Below, piece by piece: positions 44,068-52,220 of a stretch of 64,000 nucleotides of DNA (positions are counted from its first letter, which is position 1; each line of letters opens with the position of its first letter). Origin of the DNA: Acidovorax sp. Root219 (GTDB lineage: Bacteria > Pseudomonadota > Gammaproteobacteria > Burkholderiales > Burkholderiaceae_C); NCBI RefSeq assembly GCF_001428665.1, contig NZ_LMIJ01000013.1, positions 79,064-143,063 of the forward strand. The letters are read 5' to 3'. The notes under the pieces are model-generated. The model saw nothing but the letters and a program-made list of their open reading frames with translations. It made no database searches and was not told where the DNA came from. Made by a program: the position numbers and the translations under genes.

Positions 44068-46149
44068 TTACCCTGCTCGCCGCTGCCCGGCCAGCCGCTG
44101 CACCACGGCCACCAGGCGGTTGATCTCGTCGAAGGTGTTGTAGAACGCCAGCGACGGCCGCACCGTGGTCTCCACGCCGAAGCGGCGCAGGATGGGCTGG
44201 GCGCAGTGGTGGCCTGTGCGCACGGCAATGCCTTCCTCGTTGAGCGCCTTGCCTACCTCTTCGGTAGAGTAGCCGGCAAGCACGAAGGACATCACGCTGG
44301 CCTTGTCGTCAGCCGTGCCGATGAGGCGTACGCCGCGGATGGCGCCCAGGTGGCGCATGCCGTAGACCAGCAGCTCGTGCTCGTAGCGCGCGATGTTCTC
44401 GATGCCCACGCGGTTCACGTAGTCGATGGCGGCGCCCAGGCCCACGGCGTCGGCGATGTTGCCGGTGCCAGCCTCGAACTTGTTCGGGATGGGTTGGAAC
44501 ACCGTCTTCTCGAAGGTCACGTCGGCAATCATGTTGCCGCCGCCCTGCCAGGGCGGCATGTCTTCGAGCACCGCACGCTTGCCCCAGACCACGCCGATGC
44601 CGGTGGGCCCGAAGACCTTGTGGCCCGAGAAGACGAAGAAGTCCGCCCCCAGGTCCTGCACGTCCACCCGCATGTGCGATACCGACTGCGCGCCGTCGAC
44701 CAGGGTGGTAGCACCGGCCCGCTTGGCCAGCGCCACGATCTCCTTGACCGGCACCACGGTGCCCAGGGCGTTGGAGACCTGGGTGACGGCGACGATCTTG
44801 GTGCGGTCGTTCAGCAGCTTCTGGTATTCATCGAGCAGCACCTGGCCCGAGTCGTCCACCGGGATCACGCGCAGGCGTGCGCCCTTGGCGGCGGCCAGTT
44901 GCTGCCAGGGAACGATGTTGGCATGGTGCTCGAGGTTGCTGACGATGATCTCGTCGCCCTCGCCCACATGCTGCGCACCCCAGCTCTTGGCCACCAGGTT
45001 GATGGCCTCGGTGGTGCCGCGCACGAAGATCACCTCGTTCACATCGGGCGCGTTGATGAAGCGCTGTACGCGCTGGCGTGCGCCTTCGTAGGCATCCGTC
45101 GCACGCGCAGCCAGCTCGTGCGCCGCGCGGTGGATGTTGGAGTTCTCGTGCGCGTAGAAGTAGCTGATGCGGTCGATGACCGACTGCGGCTTGTGCGTGG
45201 TGGCCGCGTTGTCGAACCAGACGAGCTGGCGGCCATTCACGCGCTCCTGCAGCACCGGAAAGTCGCGGCGCACCGCATGCACGTCGAACGCCGGATGGGC
45301 GCTGCGGTCGGACTGGGGAACGCTGCGGTCGGCTGGGGTGCGGCCGGGCGTGGTGTAACCACCCGGCAACACCACCGCGTCGGCAAAGTAGAACCGGGGT
45401 TCGGTGGACGGCACGGTGCTGGGCACGCCGGTGCCGGCCGTGGGCGAGCCCACGCGCGGCACCTCGGGGGCCGCGAACGGCAGGCGCGCCAGGGCGTCGA
45501 GCCCGCCGGGAGCGGCGCCATGCCCGTCGGGCACGGTCAGCTTGGGCGCGCTGTCTGCCGCCAGCGGATGGCCGTGGCGATCACCGAGGAAGTAGAACGG
45601 CGATGCACCCTGGGCAGCCGCCGGAGCGGTCGGGCTGTGGGGCAAATCTGCTTGCGGATGCGCCGCCTGCGGCACGCCCAGCACGGCGCTGCCAAAGCGC
45701 GGCTCGTAGGCCGGCAGGGTGCTGATCACCGAATCAGGCACGCCGTTGCCCGCCACCGCATGCGGCAGCAGGGCCGGCGCGCGGTGCGCCAGCGATGCCA
45801 GCGGCGTGGGCGAGGCAGGCACCAGGTTGGCACCCGGCACCAGCCCTTGCGGGATGGGCGTGCCGGGTACGCCGGGGCCGAAGCCCGCGGGGCTGACCAG
45901 GGGCGAGCCGGCCGGTGCGATGTTGACGGGCGCCTGCACGCCAGGCGGCAGCGGTGTCGCCTGCCCCACCCCGGGCAGCGAGCCCGATGGCGTGGACGGC
46001 AAGGCACCCGCTGGCCCAACGAAACGGGGTTGCTCGCCGGGGGCAGCGGCAAACAGCGCCGTCGCCAGGCTGGCCAGCAGCGCCGTATCGATGGGTGGCT
46101 GCAGCGTGGCGGGCACGCCGGCAGGGGTTGGGGAAGAAGTGGTCACCAC
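44068..46149 (-). CDS. Encapsulin-cargo cysteine desulfurase (SufS-like) with long disordered N-terminal domain
   Basis: A 693-residue protein. Residues about 290-693 are a group II, SufS-type cysteine desulfurase: DNAATTHKPQ, the PLP-binding Lys511 in FSGHKVFGPTG and the catalytic Cys649 in VRTGHHCAQPILRR. It removes sulfur from L-cysteine. The first 288 residues are Pro/Ala/Gly-rich, low-complexity and probably unstructured. In family 2A encapsulin systems such an extension directs the enzyme into the shell. Short motifs recur in it: PRF at 41-43, 150-152 and 251-253, and PFYF at 184-187. It starts 9 nt after the shell gene, so it is the packaged cargo. Confidence 0.93.
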   Translation of the reverse strand: MVTTSSPTPAGVPATLQPPIDTALLASLATALFAAAPGEQPRFVGPAGALPSTPSGSLPGVGQATPLPPGVQAPVNIAPAGSPLVSPAGFGPGVPGTPIPQGLVPGANLVPASPTPLASLAHRAPALLPHAVAGNGVPDSVISTLPAYEPRFGSAVLGVPQAAHPQADLPHSPTAPAAAQGASPFYFLGDRHGHPLAADSAPKLTVPDGHGAAPGGLDALARLPFAAPEVPRVGSPTAGTGVPSTVPSTEPRFYFADAVVLPGGYTTPGRTPADRSVPQSDRSAHPAFDVHAVRRDFPVLQERVNGRQLVWFDNAATTHKPQSVIDRISYFYAHENSNIHRAAHELAARATDAYEGARQRVQRFINAPDVNEVIFVRGTTEAINLVAKSWGAQHVGEGDEIIVSNLEHHANIVPWQQLAAAKGARLRVIPVDDSGQVLLDEYQKLLNDRTKIVAVTQVSNALGTVVPVKEIVALAKRAGATTLVDGAQSVSHMRVDVQDLGADFFVFSGHKVFGPTGIGVVWGKRAVLEDMPPWQGGGNMIADVTFEKTVFQPIPNKFEAGTGNIADAVGLGAAIDYVNRVGIENIARYEHELLVYGMRHLGAIRGVRLIGTADDKASVMSFVLAGYSTEEVGKALNEEGIAVRTGHHCAQPILRRFGVETTVRPSLAFYNTFDEINRLVAVVQRLAGQRRAG

Positions 46150-46158
46150 GCGGCCGCT

Positions 46159-47091
46159 TTACTTGTAGGTGTCGGGGTAGTCGTGGTACTTGTTGATCTC
46201 CACGTCGTCCAGCACGGCCAGGGCGTCGGGCGTGAGCACGGCCAGCGAGCAGTACAGCGAGATCAGGTAGGAAGCGATGGCATGGTTGTTGATGCCCATG
46301 AAGCGCACCGACAGGCCGGGGCTCTGCTCGCCCGGCAGGCCGGGCTGGAACAGGCCGACCACGCCCTGGCGCTTGTCGCCCACGCGCAGCAGCAAAATCT
46401 TGCTCTTGCCGTCAGCCACGGGCACCTTGTCCGAAGGGATCAGCGGAATGCCGCGCCAGGTGATGAACTGCGAGCCGAACAGACTCACCGTGGGCGGCGG
46501 CGTGCCGCGGCGCGTGGCTTCGCGGCCGAAGGCGGCAATCGCCAGCGGGTGGGCCAGGAAGAAGGCGGGTTCCTTCCAGACCTTGGTGAGCAGCTCATCG
46601 AGGTCGTCCGGCGTGGGAGCGCCGGTGAGCGGGAATACGCGCTGCTCTTCCGTCACCTGGGCCAGCAGGCCGTAGTCGGGGTTGTTGATGAGCTCGCTTT
46701 CCTGGTTTTCCTTGATCGTCTCGATCGTCAGGCGCAGCTGTTCCTTGATCTGGTCGTGCGGGCTGCTGTACAGGTCGGAGATGCGGGTGTGCACGTCGAG
46801 CACGGTGCTCACGGCGTTCAGGAAGAACTCGCGCGGGTTCTCTTCGTAGTCAACGAAGGTGCGCGGCAGCTGGTTCTCTTCCTCGCGGGCAGTGCAGGTG
46901 ACCTTGATCAGCTCGGGGTTCTTGACCGTGTTGAGGCGGTAGATGCCTGCCTCGACCGGCACCCATTGCAGCAGGTGCGTGAGCCAGCGCGGCGAGATGG
47001 TCGAGAGTTGTGCGGTGGTCTTGGTCGCGTTGGCGAGTTGCCGTGCTGCGTTGTCGCCAAGAGCGGTCGTGCCGCCCACTGTTGCCGTCAT
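46159..47091 (-). CDS. Family 2A encapsulin shell protein (SrpI-like)
   Basis: A 310-residue HK97-fold shell protein of encapsulin family 2A, the SrpI group. Features of the family include LSTISPRWLTHLLQWVPVEAGIYRLNTV near the N-terminus (given in part), LYSSPHDQIKEQLRLTIETI, and the C-terminal VRFMGINNHAIASYLISLY. Such proteins self-assemble into icosahedral compartments. In studied systems they enclose a cysteine desulfurase and store elemental sulfur. The desulfurase gene follows 9 nt downstream. SrpI itself was first described as a sulfur-regulated protein in cyanobacteria, which fits the sulfur genes around it. Confidence 0.95.
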   Translation of the reverse strand: MTATVGGTTALGDNAARQLANATKTTAQLSTISPRWLTHLLQWVPVEAGIYRLNTVKNPELIKVTCTAREEENQLPRTFVDYEENPREFFLNAVSTVLDVHTRISDLYSSPHDQIKEQLRLTIETIKENQESELINNPDYGLLAQVTEEQRVFPLTGAPTPDDLDELLTKVWKEPAFFLAHPLAIAAFGREATRRGTPPPTVSLFGSQFITWRGIPLIPSDKVPVADGKSKILLLRVGDKRQGVVGLFQPGLPGEQSPGLSVRFMGINNHAIASYLISLYCSLAVLTPDALAVLDDVEINKYHDYPDTYK

Positions 47092-47171
47092 GTGAGGCTC
47101 CGTATCTGAAGAAAGGTGAGAAGAAACTGAAAAGGGATTCCCGACCAGTGTCCGATGCAGGGGCTAGCGCT

Positions 47172-47444
47172 TCAACATGCTATAGCCGCCAATCGCACGC
47201 CTTTGGGCCCGTGGGTACTGCTCAGTTCGTCGCAATGGCCGAGCAAGGTCGCGCTGCTCACGCCCAGGGCCTGCGAGAGCTTGTCGATGGTGACCAGCGA
47301 GGCGATCGCCCGGCCGCGCTCGATCTCGCCCACGTAGGACCGGTTCAGGTCGGCGTGTTCGGCCAACAGCTCCTGCGACCAGCCGCGCGCTTCGCGCAGG
47401 CGCCGCACGGCCGTGCCGAAGCTGCGCACCAGCACATCGCTCAT
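47172..47444 (-). CDS. Small XRE family regulator in the encapsulin operon
   Basis: A 90-residue protein consisting of one helix-turn-helix of the XRE/Cro type: RRLREARGWSQELLAEHADLNRSYVGEIERGRA at about residues 14-46 (shown in part). Its start overlaps the end of the serine acetyltransferase gene by 4 bp, so it is translated with that gene. It lies 80 nt before the shell gene. It probably adjusts expression of the compartment operon locally, in addition to the upstream sulfur site. The ligand, if any, is unknown since there is no sensor domain. Confidence 0.88.
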   Translation of the reverse strand: MSDVLVRSFGTAVRRLREARGWSQELLAEHADLNRSYVGEIERGRAIASLVTIDKLSQALGVSSATLLGHCDELSSTHGPKGVRLAAIAC

Positions 47445-48376
47445 GCCGCCACCGTTCCCGAAGACTCGCCGTTGCGGCTGGCATCGTGGCGCGACAGGGC
47501 CTGCGTCACGTTGCCGCCCGCAGGCACGTCGTGCGTGATCCAGACATTGCCGCCGATGGTGGCACCGCGCCCCAGCGTCACGCGGCCCAGCACCGTGGCG
47601 CCGGCGTAGATGACGACGTCGTCCTCCACCACGGGGTGGCGCGGCAATCCCTTTTGCAGGTGCCCGTCATCGTCGGTGGGAAAGCGCTTGGCGCCCAGCG
47701 TGACGGCCTGGTACACGCGCACGCGCTCGCCGATCACCGCCGTCTCGCCGATCACGACGCCCGTACCATGGTCGATGAAGAAGCCCGCGCCGATCTGCGC
47801 GCCGGGGTGGATGTCGATGCCGGTGAGTGAATGGGCCTGCTCGGCCACGATGCGTGCCAAGAGCGGCAGCTCCAACTGGTACAGCCGGTGTGCCAGGCGG
47901 TGGTGGATCATGGCCAGGATGCCGGGGTAGCACAGCAGCACCTCGTCCACGCTGCGCGCGGCCGGGTCGCCGTGGTAGGCGGCGAGCACGTCGCTGTCGA
48001 GCAGGCTGCGGATGTCGGGCAGCGATGCGGCGAAGCTGCGGGCCGCCTGCACGGCGCGTTTTTCGATGTTCTGCTCTTCCACCGGCTGGTGGCGGTGCAC
48101 GTAGCGCAGCTCCAGCCGGATCTGTGCCAGCAGGCCGTGCAGGGCCGCGTCCAGCGTGTGGCCCACGTAGAAGTCCTCGCTCTCCTGGCGCAGGTCGGGC
48201 GGGCCCAGGCGCATGGGAAAAACCACGCCCTTGAGCTGCTCCACGATGTCGGCCAGCGCATCGCGCGAGGGGAACTCGCGCCCGCCGGGCTCTTGCGAGC
48301 GTTTTTGCAGGCTGCGCCAGTCGCGGCGCACGGCGTGCAGCGACTGCACGATGGGTTCGATGTTGAAGACGGCCAT
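47441..48376 (-). CDS. epsC: Serine O-acetyltransferase (EpsC/CysE type)
   Basis: A 311-residue serine acetyltransferase that makes O-acetylserine, the precursor of cysteine. The C-terminal left-handed beta helix shows hexapeptide repeats (TGIDIHPGAQIGAGFFIDHG and GETAVIGERVRVYQAVTLGA) with catalytic His in the IDHG segment. The roughly 160-residue N-terminal helical domain is the EpsC form. It is the second gene of the rhodanese-to-desulfurase operon and would raise cysteine supply for the packaged desulfurase. Serine acetyltransferases are common neighbours of family 2A encapsulins. Confidence 0.94.
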   Translation of the reverse strand: MAVFNIEPIVQSLHAVRRDWRSLQKRSQEPGGREFPSRDALADIVEQLKGVVFPMRLGPPDLRQESEDFYVGHTLDAALHGLLAQIRLELRYVHRHQPVEEQNIEKRAVQAARSFAASLPDIRSLLDSDVLAAYHGDPAARSVDEVLLCYPGILAMIHHRLAHRLYQLELPLLARIVAEQAHSLTGIDIHPGAQIGAGFFIDHGTGVVIGETAVIGERVRVYQAVTLGAKRFPTDDDGHLQKGLPRHPVVEDDVVIYAGATVLGRVTLGRGATIGGNVWITHDVPAGGNVTQALSRHDASRNGESSGTVAA

Positions 48377-48435
48377 GGGAAGATGTGGGGTGCAGTGGTT
48401 CAGTCGTGGGATCGGCCGTGGCAGCAGGGGTCAGG

Positions 48436-48927
48436 CTAATCCTGAATCCAGGGCAGGCCGTGAAAACGCCAGCCATCCGAGCCGCCGCGCTGCTGGCGTT
48501 CGTCGATCTCGCCCTCGAAGCCTTCGAGCACGTTGAAGACCTGGGTGAAGCCGGCCTTGGCCGCCGCTTCGGCTGCCAGGGCCGAGCGCTTGCCGCTGCG
48601 GCACAGCAGCAGCGCCGTGGCCTCCTTGCCGCCATGGCTGGCCAGGCGGGCTTCGAGCTCGCGCACGAAGCGCGGGTTGCGCTGCAGAGCCGTGCCCGTG
48701 GCCCACGGTACATGCAGGCTGTCCGGCACATGGCCGACGAACTTCAACTCTTCGGCGGAGCGCACGTCCACCAGCACGGCGTCGCCAGCGGACACGAGTT
48801 TCCACGCCACGGTGGGCGACACACCGCCCGCATAGGGCAGGCCAGAGGCCAGAGCGACCGAGCGGGCGGATTCCAGTTCCTGTGCGAGCAGGGTATCCTG
48901 GGTGTCCCGGATGGCGGATGAAGACAT
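48436..48927 (-). CDS. Rhodanese-domain sulfurtransferase
   Basis: A 163-residue single-domain rhodanese. The active-site loop is CRSGKRS with Cys109, and the N-terminal part has VLVDVRSAEELKFVGHVPDS. It transfers sulfane sulfur via a persulfide. It is the first gene of the encapsulin operon and could deliver or remove the sulfur stored in the compartment. The shared sulfur-regulon sequence lies 80 nt upstream of its ATG. No signal peptide is evident, so it is cytosolic. Confidence 0.92.
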   Translation of the reverse strand: MSSSAIRDTQDTLLAQELESARSVALASGLPYAGGVSPTVAWKLVSAGDAVLVDVRSAEELKFVGHVPDSLHVPWATGTALQRNPRFVRELEARLASHGGKEATALLLCRSGKRSALAAEAAAKAGFTQVFNVLEGFEGEIDERQQRGGSDGWRFHGLPWIQD

Positions 48928-49007
48928 GGAGGGGTCCTTGAGGCTAGGTTTGGCAGCCCTCTTGTGTGGGGCTGCTATGAACGTGCACCCACTTTAAAAC
49001 CCTTCCC

Positions 49008-49025
49008 ATAAAACCCAAAAGAATA
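49008..49025. promoter_or_regulatory. Shared sulfur-regulon sequence upstream of the rhodanese/encapsulin operon
   Basis: ATAAAACCCAAAAGAATA, matching 16 of 18 positions of the sbp copy and oriented the same way relative to its gene, 80 nt before the rhodanese start. A partial TTTAAAACCC lies at 48993-49002, and a TGGTTT-N5-AAACCA palindrome at 49031-49047. The 218-bp gap also holds the 3' flank of bdhA. Confidence 0.65.
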
Positions 49026-49145
49026 AAAACTGGTTTCTATAAAACCAAATCATCCTTTGGGTGGGCTGACAGGGAGCCTTCCGGCCGCCTGTCACGCCCC
49101 TGCGGCCGACGCAGGCTGATCTTCACAGCCTGTGCGCGCTACGGA

Positions 49146-49928
49146 TCACTGCATGAACCAGCCGTGGCTCACCACCAGCGACTGGCCGGTCAGCGCGTTC
49201 GTCGGGAAGCCCGCGAACATCAGCGCGACCTGGGCCACGTCGTCGGTAGTGGTGAACTCGCCATCCACCGTTTCCTTGAGCATCACGTTCTTCACGACCT
49301 CCTCTTCGGTGATGCCCAGGGTCTTGGCCTGCTCGGGGATCTGCTTTTCCACCAGGGGGGTTCGCACGAAGCCTGGGCAGATGACGTTGGCGCGCACGCC
49401 GTGCTTGGCGCCTTCCTTGGCCACCGTCTTGCACAGGCCGATCAGGCCGTGCTTGGCGGTGACGTAGGGCGCCTTGAGCATCGAGGCCTCCTTGGAGTGC
49501 ACGGAGCCCATGTAGATCACGCTGCCGCCCCGGCCCTGGGCGTACATATGCTTCAAGCAGGCCTTGGTGGTGAGGAAGGCGCCGTCCAGGTGGATCGCCA
49601 GCATCTTCTTCCAGTCGGCGAAGCTGAATTCCTCGACGGGGTGCACGATCTGGATGCCGGCGTTGCTGACCAGGATGTCGATGCCGCCAAAGGCGGCCAC
49701 CCCCTCCTCGACCGCCGCGTTGACCTGGTCTTCGCTCGTCACGTCGACGGCAACGCCGATGGCCTGGGCGCCCGTGGCCTTGAGTTCGGCGGCCGTCGCG
49801 TCAGCGGCCTCCTTGTTCAGGTCGGCGATGACGATCTTGGCGCCCTGCTTCGCGAACACGATGGCGATTTCCTTGCCGATACCGCTGGCCGAGCCGGTGA
49901 TGAAAGCGACCTTGTCCTTGAGCTGCAT
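49146..49928 (-). CDS. bdhA: 3-hydroxybutyrate dehydrogenase
   Basis: A 260-residue short-chain dehydrogenase that interconverts 3-hydroxybutyrate and acetoacetate with NAD. The cofactor loop is [12 protein letters not shown], the NAG motif is [15 protein letters not shown], and the catalytic Ser and Tyr-Lys are in [21 protein letters not shown] (shown in part). It matches bacterial PHB-cycle enzymes closely. It is last in a leftward operon with a patatin-like lipase and acetoacetate decarboxylase, so it probably handles monomers released from poly-3-hydroxybutyrate. Confidence 0.94.
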   Translation of the reverse strand: MQLKDKVAFITGSASGIGKEIAIVFAKQGAKIVIADLNKEAADATAAELKATGAQAIGVAVDVTSEDQVNAAVEEGVAAFGGIDILVSNAGIQIVHPVEEFSFADWKKMLAIHLDGAFLTTKACLKHMYAQGRGGSVIYMGSVHSKEASMLKAPYVTAKHGLIGLCKTVAKEGAKHGVRANVICPGFVRTPLVEKQIPEQAKTLGITEEEVVKNVMLKETVDGEFTTTDDVAQVALMFAGFPTNALTGQSLVVSHGWFMQ

Positions 49929-49965
49929 GAAGTTTCCTTGTGTGGAGATGGAGGGAGAGAGCGAA

Positions 49966-50724
49966 TCAATACTTCGCGTCGAGATAGTCGTATTCGACTG
50001 TACCGAGCGCCAATGTCATGTCTGCAATGAAGTGCACGGCCGATTCGACCTTCAGCACGGGCAGGTCGGCCACGGGCGCCAGCGCATGGGGATGCAGCTC
50101 CAGCGAGGCGGGCGCGGTCCACGCGCCATGCAGCGTGACGTCGACCATGTGGTAGCGCACCAGTTCGCAGATACGTGTGGTGCCGTCCACATGCGGAATG
50201 ATCTTGAGCAAGAAGTTGGGCTGGGCGATGCCCGCGAGAACCGGGCCAGGCGGGAGCGCCTGGTGCTTGAAACCCATCGTAGCCGTGGCCACGCGCACCT
50301 TGCCGTAGTCCAAGGTGCCGACCACCACATCGGTTTCATAGTCGAACACCGGCGACGCCAGCTTTTTCGGGAAGCCCCAGAGTTCGCGCCCGCCGGCGAT
50401 GGGCGGGTGGTCGTTGAGGTACATGGCGTGCACATAGGCGCCCTGCTCCACGCCCTTGTCGGTGCGCAGTTGCACGGGAATGACCTGGCCGGATTCGGTG
50501 TAGTCGCCGAAGCCGGTGGAGTCCGGCATGCGGATGAACTCGTACTTGACCAGTGGCTCCACCACTTCAAGCGGCTCGGGCACCACGGCTCGCAGGGCAT
50601 CGAGGTCGGTGCGGTAGGTGATGACCATGAACTCCCGGCGCATGAAGCGGTAGGGCCCCGGCGCAAATGCCGGGCTGGTGAGCGGCATGGCAAAGGCCTG
50701 GCGCCTGACGTCGTCGATCTTCAT
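49966..50724 (-). CDS. adc: Acetoacetate decarboxylase
   Basis: A 252-residue acetoacetate decarboxylase, which forms acetone and CO2 via a Schiff base. The catalytic lysine pair is in [15 protein letters not shown] (K120, K121), and the N-terminus [20 protein letters not shown] agrees with the family. It lies between the patatin-like gene and bdhA on the same strand, 37 nt before bdhA. The upstream ATG (complement of 50722-50724) is preceded by a GGGAG-like site. Together with bdhA it links PHB turnover to acetone or acetoacetate removal. Confidence 0.94.
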   Translation of the reverse strand: MKIDDVRRQAFAMPLTSPAFAPGPYRFMRREFMVITYRTDLDALRAVVPEPLEVVEPLVKYEFIRMPDSTGFGDYTESGQVIPVQLRTDKGVEQGAYVHAMYLNDHPPIAGGRELWGFPKKLASPVFDYETDVVVGTLDYGKVRVATATMGFKHQALPPGPVLAGIAQPNFLLKIIPHVDGTTRICELVRYHMVDVTLHGAWTAPASLELHPHALAPVADLPVLKVESAVHFIADMTLALGTVEYDYLDAKY

Positions 50725-50817
50725 GGTGTGGAACTCCCTTGCAATCCGTTGAAGGCAGATACCAGTCTTTGCGCCAAGACTTAGGCCCCGCTTAAGCGGA
50801 CCTGGCACGAGCAGAAC

Positions 50818-52047
50818 TCACGGCACCGGCTGGGCCCTGCGTGGCTGGCTTCCCCGGATGTCGAGTGCCGGACGGCGCACGCGCAGGGCGCCGGGCTCGC
50901 TCAGGTCGAAGGTGGTCACGCCGTACTGGGTTTCGCTCTGCAGCCATTCGGGGTGCGACAGCGTGGTGCGCATGTCGCGCATGCCTGCCTCCCAGTGCTC
51001 GTTGACCGTGGTGCGCGAGAACTCGTAGTCCTTGGAATCAAGTTCGTAGTGCTTGTTGCGGTAGATGAGGTGCACGATGTCGATGGGCTTGTGCGTCATC
51101 TGCGCGCACAGCGCGGTCACGCTCGGGTCGTCGCGCAGTTGCGGCGGCAGCTTGTCGATCAGATCGGCCAGCGCCTGCTGCAGGTTGACGTTGGCCGACA
51201 GCGCATCGGTGTTCATGCGCGTGCGACTGGAATAGGTGATGTCCTTTTGCCGCTGCGCCACCTCCGACAGGGTGCGGGGCATGGTGCCGCGCGCACTGAA
51301 CAGGTCGACCTGCAGCACCACCAGGGGCCGCGTGCGTGGGTGCACGTCGAGCACGTACTGCAGTGGTGTGTTGGAGACGATGCCGCCGTCCCAGTAATCC
51401 TCGCCATCGATGTGCACGGCCGGAAAGCCGGGCGGCAGCGCCCCGCTGGCCATGATGTGCTCGGCGCGTATCGTGTCCGTCATGTTGTCGAAATAGACCG
51501 AATTGCCGGTGCGCACGTTTACCGCGCCCACGCTCAGGCGCATGCTGCGATGGTTGATGCGGTCGAAGTCGATCAGCCGCTCCAGCGTGTGCTTGAGCGG
51601 TGCTGTGTCGTAGTAGCTGATCACGGGCGCTGCGGCACCGAGCAACAAGGCCGGGTCCAGGCGTGGCTTGAAGAAGCCCGGAATGCCGAACAGCACCGCC
51701 GTCGCCGCGCTCCACTGGTTGAGCGCCGTGCGTTCGCCCGCAGTGCCCGGCACCTGCTGGCCAAAGCCTGAGGAGACCTGGTGCCAGAACTCGCGCAGTC
51801 GTTCGACGCGGTGCTCTGGCGCGTTGCCTGCGATCAGGGCCGCGTTGATGGCCCCGATGGATACGCCTGCGACCCAGTCGAGGTGCTGGAACTTCTCGAA
51901 AAGGGCTTCATAGACGCCCGCCTGGTAGGACCCCAGCGCCCCACCCCCCTGGAGCACCAGCGCCCTGTCGGCGGAGCTCATCTCGATGCCCGCCGCAGGC
52001 CTTCTGCCCAATGCCGGCTTTGCCTTAGCCCGTTGTTTCGTCGCCAT
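50818..52047 (-). CDS. Patatin-like phospholipase, linked to PHB metabolism
   Basis: A 409-residue patatin-like hydrolase. The oxyanion loop is QGGGALGSYQAG, the catalytic Ser63 is in GVSIG, and the Asp of the dyad is in WDGGIVSN. A C-terminal DUF3734-type region follows (YEFSRTTVNEHWEAGMRDM). The start is the ATG on the complement of 52045-52047; the first 20 residues are basic. It is the first gene of the operon with adc and bdhA, an arrangement common in betaproteobacteria that store PHB, so it may act on storage granules or membrane lipid. No signal peptide is seen. Confidence 0.92.
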   Translation of the reverse strand: MATKQRAKAKPALGRRPAAGIEMSSADRALVLQGGGALGSYQAGVYEALFEKFQHLDWVAGVSIGAINAALIAGNAPEHRVERLREFWHQVSSGFGQQVPGTAGERTALNQWSAATAVLFGIPGFFKPRLDPALLLGAAAPVISYYDTAPLKHTLERLIDFDRINHRSMRLSVGAVNVRTGNSVYFDNMTDTIRAEHIMASGALPPGFPAVHIDGEDYWDGGIVSNTPLQYVLDVHPRTRPLVVLQVDLFSARGTMPRTLSEVAQRQKDITYSSRTRMNTDALSANVNLQQALADLIDKLPPQLRDDPSVTALCAQMTHKPIDIVHLIYRNKHYELDSKDYEFSRTTVNEHWEAGMRDMRTTLSHPEWLQSETQYGVTTFDLSEPGALRVRRPALDIRGSQPRRAQPVP

Positions 52048-52220
52048 GGATGCCCATCTGAAAAGGGGTGGGTTGCACAGGATTTCCCATCGGTGAACCG
52101 GAGAAATGTGCGCCATGGCGACGTTGAACAACGTCCCCGCGTTGGCGCGTGCCTTGGTCAGAGGGGCACGGGCGCCCAAAGTTCAACGGCCGCCCGGCGC
52201 GCCCTGCTCCTGGTGCCGCT

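Noticed and set aside
44206..47109. Very long open frame on the plus strand opposite the encapsulin and desulfurase genes
   Set aside because: It is antisense to two clearly recognised genes, its translation is His/Gln/Arg/Val-rich low-complexity sequence, and such frames are common opposite GC-rich genes with strong third-position bias.
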